This document shows, one piece after another, positions 28,959 to 42,913 of a stretch of 64,000 nucleotides of DNA. A program made the position numbers and the translations under genes. This DNA is from Styela clava (Eukaryota > Chordata > Ascidiacea > Stolidobranchia > Styelidae): the NCBI RefSeq assembly GCF_964204865.1, contig NC_135257.1, forward strand, positions 6,966,151-7,030,150, given 5' to 3'. The notes below the pieces were generated by a model. That model had not been told where the DNA came from and did no database searches. It saw only the letters and a list, made by a program, of their open reading frames with translations. Every line of letters begins with the position of its first letter. The first letter of the stretch is position 1.

Positions 28959-30536
28959 CCCAATGGTATAATTTTGACGTAATCATTACGTCATACTCTC
29001 AAAATTAAATATGGTATTTTCTACAATATGCCACCATAACCAAAATGTAATAGTATCAGTCATTCACATCTAAATTATAATCACAATTGCCTTTAATCTG
29101 ATAGTCATAGGTCGAGGGGAACACAAAAATCCGACATCGCATGTTCACCCATGCCTGGGCCAAGTGTAACTGGAGGAATTGTCGGCAATTTCGTGTCGGT
29201 CAACTAAGCATACCACATTTATTCATATATCACCCCGTAGATAAATCACACATTCCGTAATTTTTTATTTGTAATATCAAGGGGTCAGTTACCAAATGAA
29301 GGATGGCATTACTAACGCTATTAATCACATATAATTAGGCGTGAATATTATGCCTCCTAATCATTCGTTTAATTCTTGTAACATGTATGTAATACCTATT
29401 TTTTGTTTAAAAAACAATTAGCATGTGTTACGATTTGCAATAAATAACGCACTGATTAACTATATCGGCGTCACGTTTAGAGACATCAGCTTCATGCCTT
29501 GTAATTTTGAGTTATTAATATCTCCAGTATACACCCCTTCTCCAAGAGTAATATACCCATTTGGTAGACAATACCAAATCGGCCAGTTTTCGGATCTACG
29601 AATCCCAAATAGCTAAGTACGTATACTTGGTTTGCGCCTAAAGCTTTTGAGCAAATGTGTAACACATAAAAATGTCATACTCCACACAACATGTAATTTG
29701 TTTAGTTACGCGAAAATGCATTTCGAACTTATAAACAACATATAGCAGGTGTAATTGTGTATTAGAGGAACATATCGCCTATTGTCGTCTTCGTAACAAA
29801 TACAAATTACCAACTGTTTACATTAATTCAAATAAATCACGATAACGTTTCCTAGGCAAATATAATTTGTTGTGTGACAAATTGAACAATATCTCGTGTT
29901 TATCATGGTATAATAGATAACGATTTTCAATTATGGATACTATTTCTATATATTCTTACATAAGACAAGAGAAATTCGTAAAACATCTGTTTATAATCTG
30001 TATGGTGTTTGAAAGTCGCCTCGAAAAAGAATACGCACAGCAGTTCGGTGTACGATTAGGTTGATCAGCGGAATGACCATAGCTTGAACTAGAGATCTCT
30101 GGACTGATCCCGTTTAGTATAGTTTGGAGAAAGAAAAAAGAAATATGCCGCCCTATGGAAACAGCTGAACAATTCCCATCATATTCGAATACAAAAAAAA
30201 ATCTTATTATGCAATTATGGGCACTTGACTGTCCGTCCTATAACAAGTGTTATTATTTGTTATCATTTGTCACTATTAACTAAGCAATTCAATCATTTAT
30301 TAGGGACTAAGAAAATCTTGGAAAAAATACTTACAGAAGACAAACCGGTCTGCGGTTCGCGTATAGTCTCATCTGGACCAGTAATAATAACTGGTCCAAA
30401 TTTAATATCCTTGACATCAAAATTCAGAACGGAATTGAAATTTTTATGAATCTTTGCTATTATTAACATTTTAACTTATACAGGTATTCCATCGGTAAAA
30501 CTATAAACATATGAGTATTCTTAGAGTGGATGCATA

Positions 30537-30620
30537 TACAGGGTGGACCAAAAAAATGTTACCATATTTTTTTTAATTCATGAATGTGAAAAATGGTAAC
30601 ATTTTTTGACCCACCCTGTA
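30537..30620. mobile_element. 84-bp hairpin MITE with TA ends
   Basis: Nearly complementary ~28-bp arms start TACAGGGTGGACCAAAAA on the left and end GACCCACCCTGTA on the right, around a short loop. TA at both edges suggests a miniature Tc1/mariner-type element. Confidence 0.65.
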
Positions 30621-33050
30621 AATGATCGCGGAAACTGATGTGAACAGTCGCGATTTCCAAACACAGTATCTTGTTTTCTATGGGAATGATAACACTTATG
30701 GATTTTTTATGATACGTCCAATATATTGAATAGAATTTAATACGGAAAAGATTTAAATAATTCACTGCTTGAATTCTTTATGTGTTTTTAAGATCATCTT
30801 CGATGAATTTAAAGTATTACAAACTTGTTTCTTAACAATTTTCAAGAAACCTATTAAGTGAATTTATAATATTTTTGAAACTAAATTAAACTATCAGGAA
30901 GTGGCACTTGACCTTGAATTTTATGAAGTATATACGCATTTGCTATCATACAATGTTCACCTTAGAACAAGTTATGCATTTTGGTATCAAATAACCATTT
31001 GTTTAGAATAAAATAGAAAAATAAAACAGTCAAAGGCTTTACATAATGACGAAAAAGAATTTTGTTTTCAATTCCACTTGGCGGCCACACGTACACTCGC
31101 ATAAACATAAACATTGAATCATTACTGATGGACGAAGTACGACCTCGGATGTTTGGAAGTGAAGCGATTCAAAATGCTTTACAAAAACGAGGGCGTACGT
31201 GAGTGTATCTCAATTCATTTTAGACATAACAGCTGGCGTGCTTTGTTGTAAAACCTTAGTCCTAACAATATGAAAGTAATTTACAGTCTGATTGTCAGAG
31301 ACAGTCCAACAAATTGGGATTAGTTCTAAGTTACAACTCATTGAAAATACCCTAACATTCCTCAAGCTAATTTTTATTCATGAGGGCCGAAGATCAAAAT
31401 ATCAATAGCCGAACAAGTACGAACGGTCAAGGTTCATGGTTTATTTCAAAACTTTTTTGTTTGAAACTAAATATTTTCATTATTTTCATTTGAAAATCAA
31501 TGCGGCGGAAAGCAGGGGTTAAAATAATATCGCCTTTGTGAAAATCAGCGACACGGATTTTCGACAAATTTAAAACATGTCGGAAATTGCGCTGTCGTTT
31601 TGACATATTTTCGAACTGACAATACCACGAAAATATTATGTAAGTTTACGCAAATCGCTGATAAAAATACCTCCAACTCATATATATGTCATGCAGGTGG
31701 TCTTAACACACTTATAAATATGTTTGTGATAAGGTATATTATCCCAGAAAATGTTTTGTATTAGACCATCCTACATTCGATTTACACCTAATTAGGAATA
31801 TAAAAGGTCGTCAACATCCGTCATATTTGCGTCAGGTTAGCCATTTCAGACTCGGATTAGTGGTTCGACGAATTAAATCCATTCTGTTGTCCATAATATT
31901 GCTCAAAATAGGGTTTTCTCTCACGGTTGTGAGCTATAAAAATAGCCTATTTCCGAATTAATGTTGAACGCCACATGTTCCCAATTTAGCAAAAAATCCT
32001 TTGACCCACGTCACCCTTAACAAAAGAATGTCAAAAAGTAGATTTGTTTCATTCATCCACCCCGTTATTTGGATTAATCAATCCACGAGCCGTGAAACTA
32101 TGTCATTCGAGGGTTTAATGAAAAATCGTGAGTCACGGACGTCGATGCAACGAGTACAATTTCATCGTCTAATAGCGGTCGAAATACGGCTGACATTATT
32201 CTTATCGCCGAGCTAAAAAAAATACACGTAAATCAGCCATTTTTTCTGTAAAAATATTATCCACGACGGAAAAAAATCTCAAATATTTCTCAAAAAAAAT
32301 AATAATGACGTCAAACAAGGCGATGGGTTTAAAAGAGCCATTGATGTCAGGCAAAAATCACTTGCACATATTGTGAGTCTTTGGATGACATGAAAGATGG
32401 AACCAATACCCATCAACGCATGTCCTTGAGTACTTTTGCTAGAGAAAATTATTCGACAATCAGACTAAAACAAGCCTTTTCAAAATTTATTGTATCCAGT
32501 ATTTACTAATGAACTAGTGACAAATTTGCTTTATACAAACCACGTTTAAAGTGATCTAATACAGAGTCAGAGATGCTTAGTGCAATTACCACAACTGCTT
32601 AGTTTTCATCACTCTGATGTAAAGTGGAGTGTAAAAATGTGTATACCGACATAACAAATAATTCGATCCTGAATGGGACGAGTTGTAGTCAAACGCTCGA
32701 ACTCTCACGTTCGTCACCACACCATAGAAAAAACACTAAATTTCAAAGTGCTCGCCCGATAAAAGTACAACATTTGTTGTTGACTCGGTTCCGGTGATAA
32801 TAAATTATCATTATCTGTAAAAAGTACACAAATCAAGTAGGTTGGCCTGTGCGTTAAATATTTTAGATTCATTTTTTACTGTTTCACGCAATGCTGGTGC
32901 TATTCAGTGAACACGAGACAGATCAAGTTTAGTAGAAATTAAAAAAGCGAGAATTTTGATATTTTTTAAGAAAAGGGAAATATTGGCAGACGTGTTATTA
33001 GACTGAGATGCATAATTATTTGATGCCAGTAATAACGAATGCTTTTTTGC

Positions 33051-33056
33051 TTTCAG
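33051..33056 (+). promoter_or_regulatory. Splice acceptor upstream of IGFBP-domain gene start
   Basis: GCTTTTTTGCTTTCAG is a strong acceptor ending at 33056, 29 nt before the ATG at 33086. It explains why the in-frame ATG at 33008, upstream of the acceptor, is unlikely to be used. It could take a spliced leader or a 5' UTR exon. Confidence 0.55.
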
Positions 33057-33085
33057 ATTTATATTTAACAAAAACAAGAAAAAGG

Positions 33086-36000
33086 ATGAATTTTCGAGCA
33101 TTATTCATGATTTTTATTATGCTTTCCACCAATTTTAAAGAATTAGTAGAATCCAAGCGAGGAAAAAGAGGAGATGGGAAGGGAGGCAGGAAAGGTCGAC
33201 AAGTGCTTGTTGAGCCCGTAATGAATGAAAACACGCTTCGTTGTCCGTCGTGTGAAAAACTTCATTGCCCCAAACGAAATCCCAAAAAACTTAACTGCAA
33301 AGGCGGAATTACAACAGACGTATGTGGATGTTGCCCACGTTGCGCAAAACTAGATGGAGAATCATGTGGGGGACAACACGAATATCTTGGAAAATGTGAC
33401 CGCGGTTTGCTTTGTGAACCCGAACCCCTCACCCCACATATTACTATGAGGACGTCTGCGCCGAGTATAGAAATGTCATCAACAACAACTACAATGAAAG
33501 ATGGATGGAAAGGAAGATGCAGAGCAAGTAAATATTAATAATATTCATTAATTTAATAATTATTCATTTATGGCTGTATATTAAATTAAACAAAAAAATT
33601 GATTTTAAAATATATCCGAGATATCACAGCGTAAAGTTAAATTTTAGTTATTATTTGTTCGGCTCATTTTAATTTTTAACCCGCGTTAATTTTTTCGCGT
33701 TTCGAATATTTTTTTTAGTTTGTAGCTCTCGTCTAAAAACGATATTTTACGTAATTTCGTGATTTTGAACCACTTTATTTTGCCACTTATTTTATTAGTT
33801 TCACGGGAAGCATGTGGCTTGATTTATGTCCCAAACTAGATCCACGACCATGTTTGTTAAAATATTGCTACGCATTACAAAATAATGAATACGGGAGACA
33901 GACTATACCGTTTGTAAAAGAAAATGCTCAAAGATAAATCAATTATATTGAAGACAATTTTAGTCGTCTGTGTTATTTTCGCGAAAGATCACATGTTGTT
34001 TTGAGAGAATTTTGTTGACATTTGGCTTCAGAGAATCCAGTAGCACCTGGCAAATAGACCACAAGTAAATGACCACAAAATATCTTGCGTGGAAAAAGTT
34101 CAACCACTATTAGTTTACACTGTAAATTGAGTGCGTTTCTGCCCTACCTACATGAAGGCAATTTTAATGACTCGCTCGACAAAAATGGTCCCAAAACGCG
34201 TCCGGAATTTGTGTTTGTACAAATTTTATCGATGTTTAGGCAATATATATTAACGACATAACCAGATTTAGCACAGGTACCCATTGGGGTGCTACGTGTG
34301 TTGGATTACCCTTTTATATTTAACTTTGACCCGATTAGTTGTTTTACACAAAATCTTGTCCAAATTTAGGTATGAAGCCGAATCGGTTGATGGGCCAACA
34401 ATATTCTAAAACGAACACTAAAAACAGCTAATCTACCTGCCATAATTCAAGTACGGTTTCCCGACACTATCCACACCCTAAATTTGATAGATTACCCCAC
34501 AAAAATCACATACCCTGGCAGATTAAAAATTGTCAAGTTATATGGCATTTTAAAGTATATGTATAAACAGCCGCCTACCTCAAATACACGTATGATAATA
34601 TCTTGATAAATCACGAATGGGGCAGAGTTGAAAGAAATTCACAAGGCGGTGGAAAAATAATAAGCAAAGTGGGTGGGAGATACTGGCACGCAAGAAGTTA
34701 ATTTCCCCTCGTTAATTAATTAATTTTGAAGTTGTTATTTTCGACCTAAATATTTGGTATGCGCCCATAAAAACGCAAAAAACTGCTACCCTTTAATTCA
34801 GTATATTCGACATTTTAATATGTTTAAGAAAAATAATTTAGGGAAAGTATTTACTGTTATATTTCATACATTTTTATAAATGACCGAAATTGTAATAAAA
34901 TTCGAAACTCCGTGTACGCAACAAACAAATATCTGACTCTAACTTGCAGTTTATCCAATATCCGATTAAAATCTGATTTACCTCAAATTACCGCCCGATG
35001 GTTACCGTTTATGGAGGGTGTGGCGTCCATGCATCAGTATGCAAGCGGATTATGAGGGGTGCATCAAGTGTCTAACCCAAAACAACAACGATCAATTTGT
35101 TAGATAAATAAGTAATTCATCACCAGATCAAGGATAAAACTAACCACACGAAACTTTACGCAGCACGCCATCTGGGTGTAAGGAGAGGAATTCGTGCATT
35201 ATTTAAAATTGAGCGTGTAACCCGACAGTACAGTAATACCATTTTAAATTACCCCAAGGTAGTTTGTTTTTAGATACAGACTCCGCTTCGGACGCGAAAA
35301 GTTAGTTACTCTGATGCCAAATTAGACCCGATCCGAAATAGATCAATGGTACGTTTGGCACATTTGCTAGTGTGCCTAATCTGTTCTACAAAACTTGATG
35401 ACTTAGACTTAGATTATGGTTCCGAACTAATTTTTCGTCTGATCATGTCGAAACACTCAAGCCAGCACCCGATTGCACATAAAACTGTTGTATAAACGGA
35501 CTTTCGCTTGAAAGGTTATTAAAAATTTCAAACTGCTTTCCATCTGCATTTCGATCCTTCACTCAAAATTGACCACAACAAATTTATAACATTTTTATAA
35601 AATCATAAACGCTTTTTTATATAATCACTAAGATCAAAATATGGATTTTCGGAATAAAAACATTCAAATATTTCATCAAGTTCAATATTTTAGCAATTTG
35701 AAATAAACCTGATGTGTAATGTACACTCGGATTTCCAAAAACCGCGTATGAAGTGGTATGGACTTGGTCTAATTATCCTCGTTTACACAAACACAAAATC
35801 ATGTTTACAGTAAACAGTTTGGGCGTGTGCAAGATCAAGTTAAGAAAAATACCCGCTAGTTGGCTGCATTCGGAAATTTATAAAAGAATTCTGTATCAGT
35901 ATCGGCCCGCATGGTGTTAACCCTTTTTATGCTACACTTTTACAAGTATCAAAAATGTTCGTGCATGATTATCGCGCATTTGTTGTGTATATTTTTACTG

Positions 36001-39000
36001 GAAGACGGGAGGGTTCATTTAACTTCAAAGCAAGATAGGCGAGATTTTAATTTTGGTTCTGGTTTTCAATATGGGAGCGGTTATAATAACTGACCCCATA
36101 TAGACCCCGAGAGATAAACAAACGAAAACTCAAGCCAGAATTACCCATACATTATATTCCGAAATATAGTATGCTTACTTTTACGATCAATGCTTCACAC
36201 GACTCTTGTGGCGACCGGTAGGTTATTTACCTTGGATTGGTGGGCGGGTCAAATCTATCGGATTAATTCAAATTGTATGTCGTTTAACTTCCTTCATTTG
36301 GATAAAAAGAAAAAAATACGCCAAATTTCATGGCATGAATGTATGAATCTTGAAATGGTCAACAACATAAGAGGGGACGTAAGATAATCGTCATGATTAA
36401 TGTTACTTTTCTCTCTCCATCAAACGCAAATTGGAACCTTACGTTTACTTAACACTCAATTCAAATGATTTGGCTTCCTGGGAGGTTGTAAAATAATTTA
36501 TATAATGATAAAAACTGTTTAGCTTCATCAAAATTTTGCAGTAAGCGCACAAAAGACATTTTTGGTCTTGCATTACATAAACACTGTTAAAAAATCACCG
36601 AAAACATCGAACTTTTGAAAGTGTGATGCCAGAATTTTGAAACTGTTGCATCATCCATTCACCAATAACGTCACTATTTTATACGGATCTCGTAACTCAT
36701 AACAGTAGAGAAAAGAAAAGTATTTAGTACACTCATCAATCATAACGAGGAAGTAAATTCCGAAAAAGCACATTGCATTCATCGGCCATTGATAAGATTA
36801 CGACAACGGACGCAGACAAAACTGATAGATTCACCAAATGGCTAATTCTCGGGCGTACCCACAAATAACATTAAATTGAATATCAAAATATTTTACTTAT
36901 TAAAAAATCAATGTTCCTCTAATTTTGCCTGAATAATTTCCAAAATTTGTGCCCATATCTGAATAAGTTTTGAAATCGTTGCCGTTAGTGGTTACGAGTT
37001 AAATCAAATTACTGTAGTTTAAATTAAGTTTCTTCCTATTATTATTTCAGTGGATAAAGTAACGGTAGACACTGATCCAAGAGAAGGGTTACCAAAATCA
37101 GAATCGTGTCAACCGGAATGCTCGGCAGATTTTTGTTTGGAGAATCCAAAGGCAATCTGTTCTGCCAGGTAAATGAAGTGATTTCTTTTTTGCAGTTGAT
37201 ACGTTGTAATATCGCCTAGTTATTTTTGTGAGAATTTGCGCCGAATTCAGAATTGAAGATATTACCTTCTAAATAGAGTCACAAGTGACCTCTTATATGC
37301 TCAGAGCAATGAGTAATTTATGTTAGGCACCATGTCCATAAGCAAACACTGATAACTTGCAATAACTTATTGGAAGGTCATTGGTTCAAAATTGTTTTGT
37401 CGTTGCTGCATTTGGCCCACGGTGAGTAACATTACGTGCGCCGTGGAACAGCAGCGTGAAATCGTACTTCGAACACTTTTTTGCTTTTCATTTTCCTGTG
37501 CTACGCTACTCTTGTTGCATAATTATATAAAAACAAACTAGGTTATTTATTATGCGGCGAACTATATTATATTTGAAAAATTGACTGATTTGACCATCGC
37601 GTGTCGCCATCGCTAAACAGATTGATCCGTGCCAGGTGTGTTTTTCATCCAAAGTGTACTCAGCGTTTGACGTCTTGTGAAATCAAAGTCAAATTAATCT
37701 CGATCGTTTAATATTGATGCTCGTTCGGGATAGTTCTACGCGTACATGTATTCATGCCTGGTATACCGGAGGCGTAGAGTGTTGAGTGTAAGCCTTTTAT
37801 CGCTTCCGCAATTGCCATCAAAGCAGTTGTCACTCGCGAATGATTCAAAGGACGAGTAAACACGCGTTGGTCCTCTAAAGCAAATCCAAGCCATTCCCAC
37901 ACCACTAAATACACTGTCACACAACCAGAAATTTGACTCTTATTTTACAGTAAGTATGGAAAAGTAACTTTATAGTTTCGTTGTACTGAGTAATCATTGG
38001 CGCATTGGATATATATTCTGATTCGGCATGTTGTTAATTACCATAAATTCCAATAATATTGCGATTTTTTAGATTGTTTGTTAACCCTCTTTATACCGGA
38101 GTACTTGGAAACAATCGTAGAATAAAAAAATCCGTGACTGCGTCAATATGGGAATCCATCTGAAGTAATGTCCTTAAAACACTTATCAATCTGACAATCG
38201 CGTGCTTATGAAGCTTTTGTCCCATCTAGATGTTTTAATATAAAGTGTCTGGAGGTTTTGATCTATAGCCCGTGAAAACGGAAACAATCAAATCTGGTGA
38301 CAAACGAATGGGGATAACAAGTTAATTTAGATTTGTAGAAGTAGAAGACTAATATACACTTATGAATTGGTTCTAGGCATCAGAACATTGCGATATTTTC
38401 ATTTTAAATGTCTCATTTTCTCCATGCTATGTAACATTCCTCAATTTCAAAAGACTAAACTTTTAAACAAACGATACCGATTAAACAATATGTTTGCAAT
38501 TCTGGCAGTGTCAAATTTGTCAAAGAGGGCCATTGTTAATGACGTATATTTGCTAGAACAAGCCGAATTTTAAATAGGTGCGAAAACTCCAAAGCAAAAG
38601 TATTATTCTCCTTGTCAGCATTAGTATTCATAACCTGTTTCTCGAAAGAAAAAAAATTTTGGATGATAAATCAAACTATCAAGGATTCCCATACAAAGAA
38701 ATTTTTGGCGCTCGATTTTTTATAATGTAACATCTTTGTTATATATATTATTATTATAGAGGTGACTCGGTCATTTTCTGGAAAATAAATGGAACAAGGC
38801 ATTCCAATCAACAACTCTTTAGAAACAATTCAACTGAGATAGGAAAATTATATTTGTGACCAACCTTACTTTAATTGGAAAACAAACCCCAATCTCTATT
38901 TCAACGTGTAATCTTGTCAGGAATATTCCCGGCATATAATTTATGAGTAGACAAATGAGAATTGTTTGCCAACAATGATAATTCACCGGAAATAATACAC

Positions 39001-40887
39001 AGCTCGCACCTTTTTACCAAAGATGCCGATGTGGACAATTATGTTGACGAGTGTATTCAGCATGATAATGCTGTCATTTACGGTTGTCGTAAAATAAATC
39101 TCAGTCAGTCGTAATGTGACAACTCCTATCAACTACAGAGTAACTTTGGGACGGTTAGTTATGTAATGCTACTGCCGTTCAATCCCCACCCTCGGGTTCA
39201 ATGCACTCTTGATGTTTGGTTTTTATCTTTGTTCAAACCATCTTAAACAAAATGGCGTGAACGACGAACAAACTCTAAACCTGCTTCCCTGTTTTCTCAC
39301 AGGAACGCCCTGATTGAAAGTCAGGATTGTCAAGGAGATTGTCAACACACAGCCTGCAGTGCATGCTTTTTTCAAGAAGAACCACCTTGCCCAAAGTGTG
39401 GAACAAATGACTTTTCGTGTATAAAAAAATTTGCCAAGTGTACAAAGAAAAAAACAACCTGTAAAAGAAATAAATTTCCGTGCAAAAAACAAAAGGTAAA
39501 AAAATTCATCTGATATTGATTTTTAATTAGTATGTTTGATTGATCACATACAGTAACTGGCAACTTCCTTAAAAAGATTGACTTTTCATGGGTTATTAAT
39601 TACCAATACTTAACTTTTTAAAACCCGCGGTTGGATAATCGTCAAAAATGTTAGCTGAGACTTTCGCATTTACGAAAACAAGTCATCAAGGTTGAACCAC
39701 AGGTGTTTGAGGATCAGTCACCCGGACAGACCCATTCCTCAAGTACCGCGTGTTATTATTATTCTCCGGGGAGTTCTAGACGCACCAGCACGGGCAAAAC
39801 ATAAACTTGATCGTTTCTGAACTTTGTATTATTTGTAATATGATCATTGTAATAACCTCATCAAAGTCTAACACATGACATAATCATAACATTAAGTTCT
39901 TTGAGTTTGCCAAGTTTCAGCGCACAAAGTGATATGTTGTGATTCAACGAGCATTTTTCAACTAATAAATAATGATAGAAGTACGCCTACCGAAAGGTTT
40001 GGCGCTCCAGAAGTGTATGTACCAATATGGCGGTAACTAATTTGTTCGCCTACTTTACATCAAGTTTTGTAACGGGTCTGAAACCTATGGACATTGAGAT
40101 ATTCACTTGGCTAACACAGACAGGCCCGAACTCGTAATAGAAATGAAATATTCTTAGTTCAACCGGAAAGCTTAACGAAAAATCGGAATAAAATTATGGT
40201 CTAACCCTAATCCCCGGTAGGCTACATATATATACTACGGGAGTACCAAAGGGTGTAAATTGGTAACATGCAGAGTAACGAGAACTGTGTATACATTATA
40301 TTGGACACGTCAGTGGACATAACGATCGTTTTGCATTTTATGCTGGCACTCTTCTTCTTCTTGTCCTTCGACACGTTTCTAAAAAGTCGCTTTTCTCTTT
40401 GATTACTGGACCAACCAAAATTTTTCAGTGCTTGAAGATTAAATTTTTCGCTAGAAGGCTATTATTTTCATTTATTTCAAATATTCCGGTGAGCTGCATG
40501 AGATTCGTTTTTTGACTGTGCTATGACGTCAATCGAATTCACCACTAGATAGCGCTACATGTCCATATATTTGAGCGTAGCTCTCTTGTTTTTTATTATC
40601 AAGTGTCAATATAACGTTAATATTTATTTCATACAGTGAAAAATCGAAATTACTATATTCAGCAAATCTTTTTCATTGGCTATTCCAACCTTTTAAGCTC
40701 CAATCCCTATTTATCTTCATTCCCATTGACTGAGTTTTTGTGAATTTTATTCAAGTCAAACAAAGGTGTATCCATTTATTCAATGAAAGCTCCCTCCCAA
40801 TTCCAGCTATTCAACTTGTTTTCGTACTATTTACAGAAAGCCCAAGAAGGGAAATTCTTATGCTGGGTTCCGAAGTGTCTGGTATGA
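33086..40887 (+). CDS. Secreted IGFBP N-terminal-domain protein with Cys-rich C-terminus
   Basis: Four coding exons, 33086-33527, 37051-37168, 39303-39495 and 40837-40887, join in matching phase to give 267 residues. The first ~20 residues (MNFRALFMIFIMLSTNF...) look like a signal peptide, followed by a basic linker. Residues of about 50-145 form an IGFBP N-terminal domain: LRCPSCEKLHCP, the VCGCCPRCA core, then SCGG and KCDRGLLCEP. This fold occurs in IGFBPs, IGFBP7, KAZALD1, CRIM1, HTRA1 and ESM1. A Thr/Ser-rich segment interrupts it before GRCRA. Exons 2-4 add 16 cysteines (CQPECSADFC, DCQGDCQHTACSAC, CWVPKC and others) that match no module known to this annotator; no Kazal, Ig, thyroglobulin-1 or trypsin domain is apparent. 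It probably acts outside the cell, but ligand and role are unknown. Introns are 3.5, 2.1 and 1.3 kb. Confidence 0.85.
33528..37050. other. Intron 1 of IGFBP-domain gene, nothing recognised
   Basis: 3.5 kb of AT-rich sequence between a GTAAAT donor and a TTATTTCAG acceptor. It has short open frames only, with no transposon termini or RNA genes recognised by eye. Confidence 0.5.
40001..40249 (+). repeat. Family A short interspersed repeat, copy 3
   Basis: It starts GGCGCTCCAGAAGTGTATGT and ends CGGGAGTACCAA. It is ~30 bp longer than other copies because of extra bases in the middle. It lies in intron 3 of the IGFBP-domain gene. Confidence 0.7.
40330..40592 (-). repeat. Family B repeat, copy 3
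   Basis: The right end contains TTGAGCGTAGCTCTCTTG, the reverse complement of the family B end at 18904. A shared GCTATGACGTCA stretch precedes it. The left boundary is approximate. Confidence 0.35.
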
Positions 40888-40986
40888 ATATAAAGAACAT
40901 TCTGAAATGGCTGCTGAATTAGGATGGAGATAAGAAAGACCGTGGACTTGGTGCTATGCAAAAACGAATCTGCTAACTCTTTTGTG

Positions 40987-40992
40987 AATAAA
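40987..40992 (+). terminator. Polyadenylation signal of IGFBP-domain gene
   Basis: AATAAA lies 100 nt after the stop codon ending at 40887, a plausible 3' end signal. Confidence 0.5.
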
Positions 40993-42268
40993 GATTCAGA
41001 TAATTTATTTCTATCATGCAAGAATTAACACAAAATTTAAAGCACGAAAAATTGACAAACGTGTATAATGACAATCGTAAAAAATTAAATATACACATCA
41101 GAATTCATACAAGTGAGAGATTCATAGCAATAGATAAGGAGTCGCGAAAGACTGTGACAGTCATCGAGTCAGCGACACCTGTGGGCTGAAATTATACGCG
41201 TTACAACATGTTTCAAGGATCCTAGGGTAGCGGATGTAGAGAATAAACTCACTTTACACATCCAAATACTAGAATTGATAAATCATAGAAATGAATAAAA
41301 CAAAATGAGACTCAACGAGTCTGACCGTGTAAAAACACTTGGAAATCACCGCAAGAACATGGAAAAGCCCCTCGAGACATTATCTTAATGCCATACTGTC
41401 ATATACAAATATATATTATATACACATAGGAAATTTCAGTAAATTGACTATATACTGTACTTACGTTGCGGCATTTGCTCCACAATCTTGGCATATGCAT
41501 GCTTGCTTTTTGACCAAACTGACGATTGACAAAAACAGTTGTTACTTTTTATTTTCTAGCTCAAACTAAAATTGTGACGGCTATAGTTGTATTCAGCAGC
41601 TATTTAAACTGAAAATATAACACAAATGACCTATTGATGAAGACGCTGGGCGTCCATCATCTGAATTTGATTAACTCGTTATTTTTGTGCCAACTTTCAA
41701 TTATATTTCATTGTGCCATACTTTTATATTTGCGCTTGCTTGTTTCTATTGTCGATTACCAAATATGATAATAAATTATTACTCAATATTATGTACGCTT
41801 TTCTGTATCTGTAATTTGTTTTAGACTCTAAAGAGTCTAGGAATGTGTGTTAAATATTGCGAAAAAACAGTTGGAAAATGTTGTAGTACGATTCATCTTT
41901 GGTCGAATCCGACGTAAAATATCGAACCGAAGGATAAGAAACTCAATACCACGCGGTCTTCTGATACCCTCACTATCGGCGGCACCTATCAGATATTTCA
42001 TTATGCCAGTATTTTCTTCTAAATCTACACATCGAAGTGGCTAGCGCAGAATTCGTAATGGGGTAGGATACTTTATAATGATGTGTCAGATGAAACATTT
42101 TTCCTGATTTGACATCTTTAGATAGTCGAGATCAAACTTGACATAAGCGTGGTGCGCTACTTCAAGCAGGTAGGGATAATGTTACAGTTCATATGAGATT
42201 AATTACCAAATACACGACCGAGACAGCGATCGGAAATCGCCGACTCATCGATCTTCCGCAAAAAAATT
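40993..42268. other. Intergenic stretch, no gene seen
   Basis: 1.3 kb between the IGFBP-domain gene and a repeat pair. Nothing recognisable was found. Confidence 0.5.
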
Positions 42269-42828
42269 TAATTAATAACTAGTTAATTATACGACATGAT
42301 TCATCCAAAATCTATCCATCCATAGGCTTCTGGTCCGAAATATGGTGAATGCACATGCAAAATTTGAAGCAGATTCAACCTCGCTTTCGAGAGATAACGC
42401 TTAACATACGAAAGTGTCTAACAGATAGACAGACAAAAACCCATCAACATACTTACCGATCAAGATCGATAAGTAACTATTATATCGGTCGGAGACCGAA
42501 GACTTATCGATCGAAAGTTAGGGAATCCCCCAAAACAGAAACTGCGGTTTCGATTCATTCACTCTGGCTCTATAGTGACACCGCGTGTCCCATCACTAAT
42601 TAATTGATAACTCGCTAATTATACGACATAATTCATCCAATCAAATTAATAGGCTTCTGGTCCGAGATATGATGAATGCACATGCAAAATTTGGAGCAGA
42701 TTCAACCTCGCTTTCATGAGATATCGCGTAAGATACGAAAGTGCCTAACAGACTGACGAACAAACAAACAGACAGACAAACAGATATCTATCAACATACT
42801 TACCGATCAAGATCGATAGGTAATAACA
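42269..42828 (+). repeat. Two direct copies of a ~210-230-bp repeat
   Basis: Copies begin near 42269 and 42600 and share TTATACGACATRATTCATCC, GGCTTCTGGTCCGA, GCAGATTCAACCTCGCTTTC and a 3' CATACTTACCGATCAAGATC. The second has an expanded CAGACAGACAAACAGA run. The coding potential is unclear. Confidence 0.65.
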
Positions 42829-42913
42829 CAATCATTTTATTTGCGCACCATGCAGATCAAATTTGTGTGTTTATATTTTGATGACGTCGTCGCACACAAA
42901 AAATATAAAGGCC

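Larger units (their letters stand above)
28959..33056. other. Intergenic stretch upstream of the IGFBP-domain gene
   Basis: About 4 kb with no recognisable exon. The only defined structure is the small inverted-repeat element at 30537-30620. The 3' part probably carries the promoter of the downstream gene. Confidence 0.5.

Noticed and set aside
33008..33085. Upstream in-frame ATG as start of the IGFBP-domain protein
   Set aside because: A strong TTTCAG acceptor at 33051-33056 lies between it and the ATG at 33086, and the downstream start gives a better signal peptide.
42220..42850. CRISPR-like array
   Set aside because: There are only two long diverged repeat copies in a eukaryotic context, with no short regular repeat-spacer pattern.
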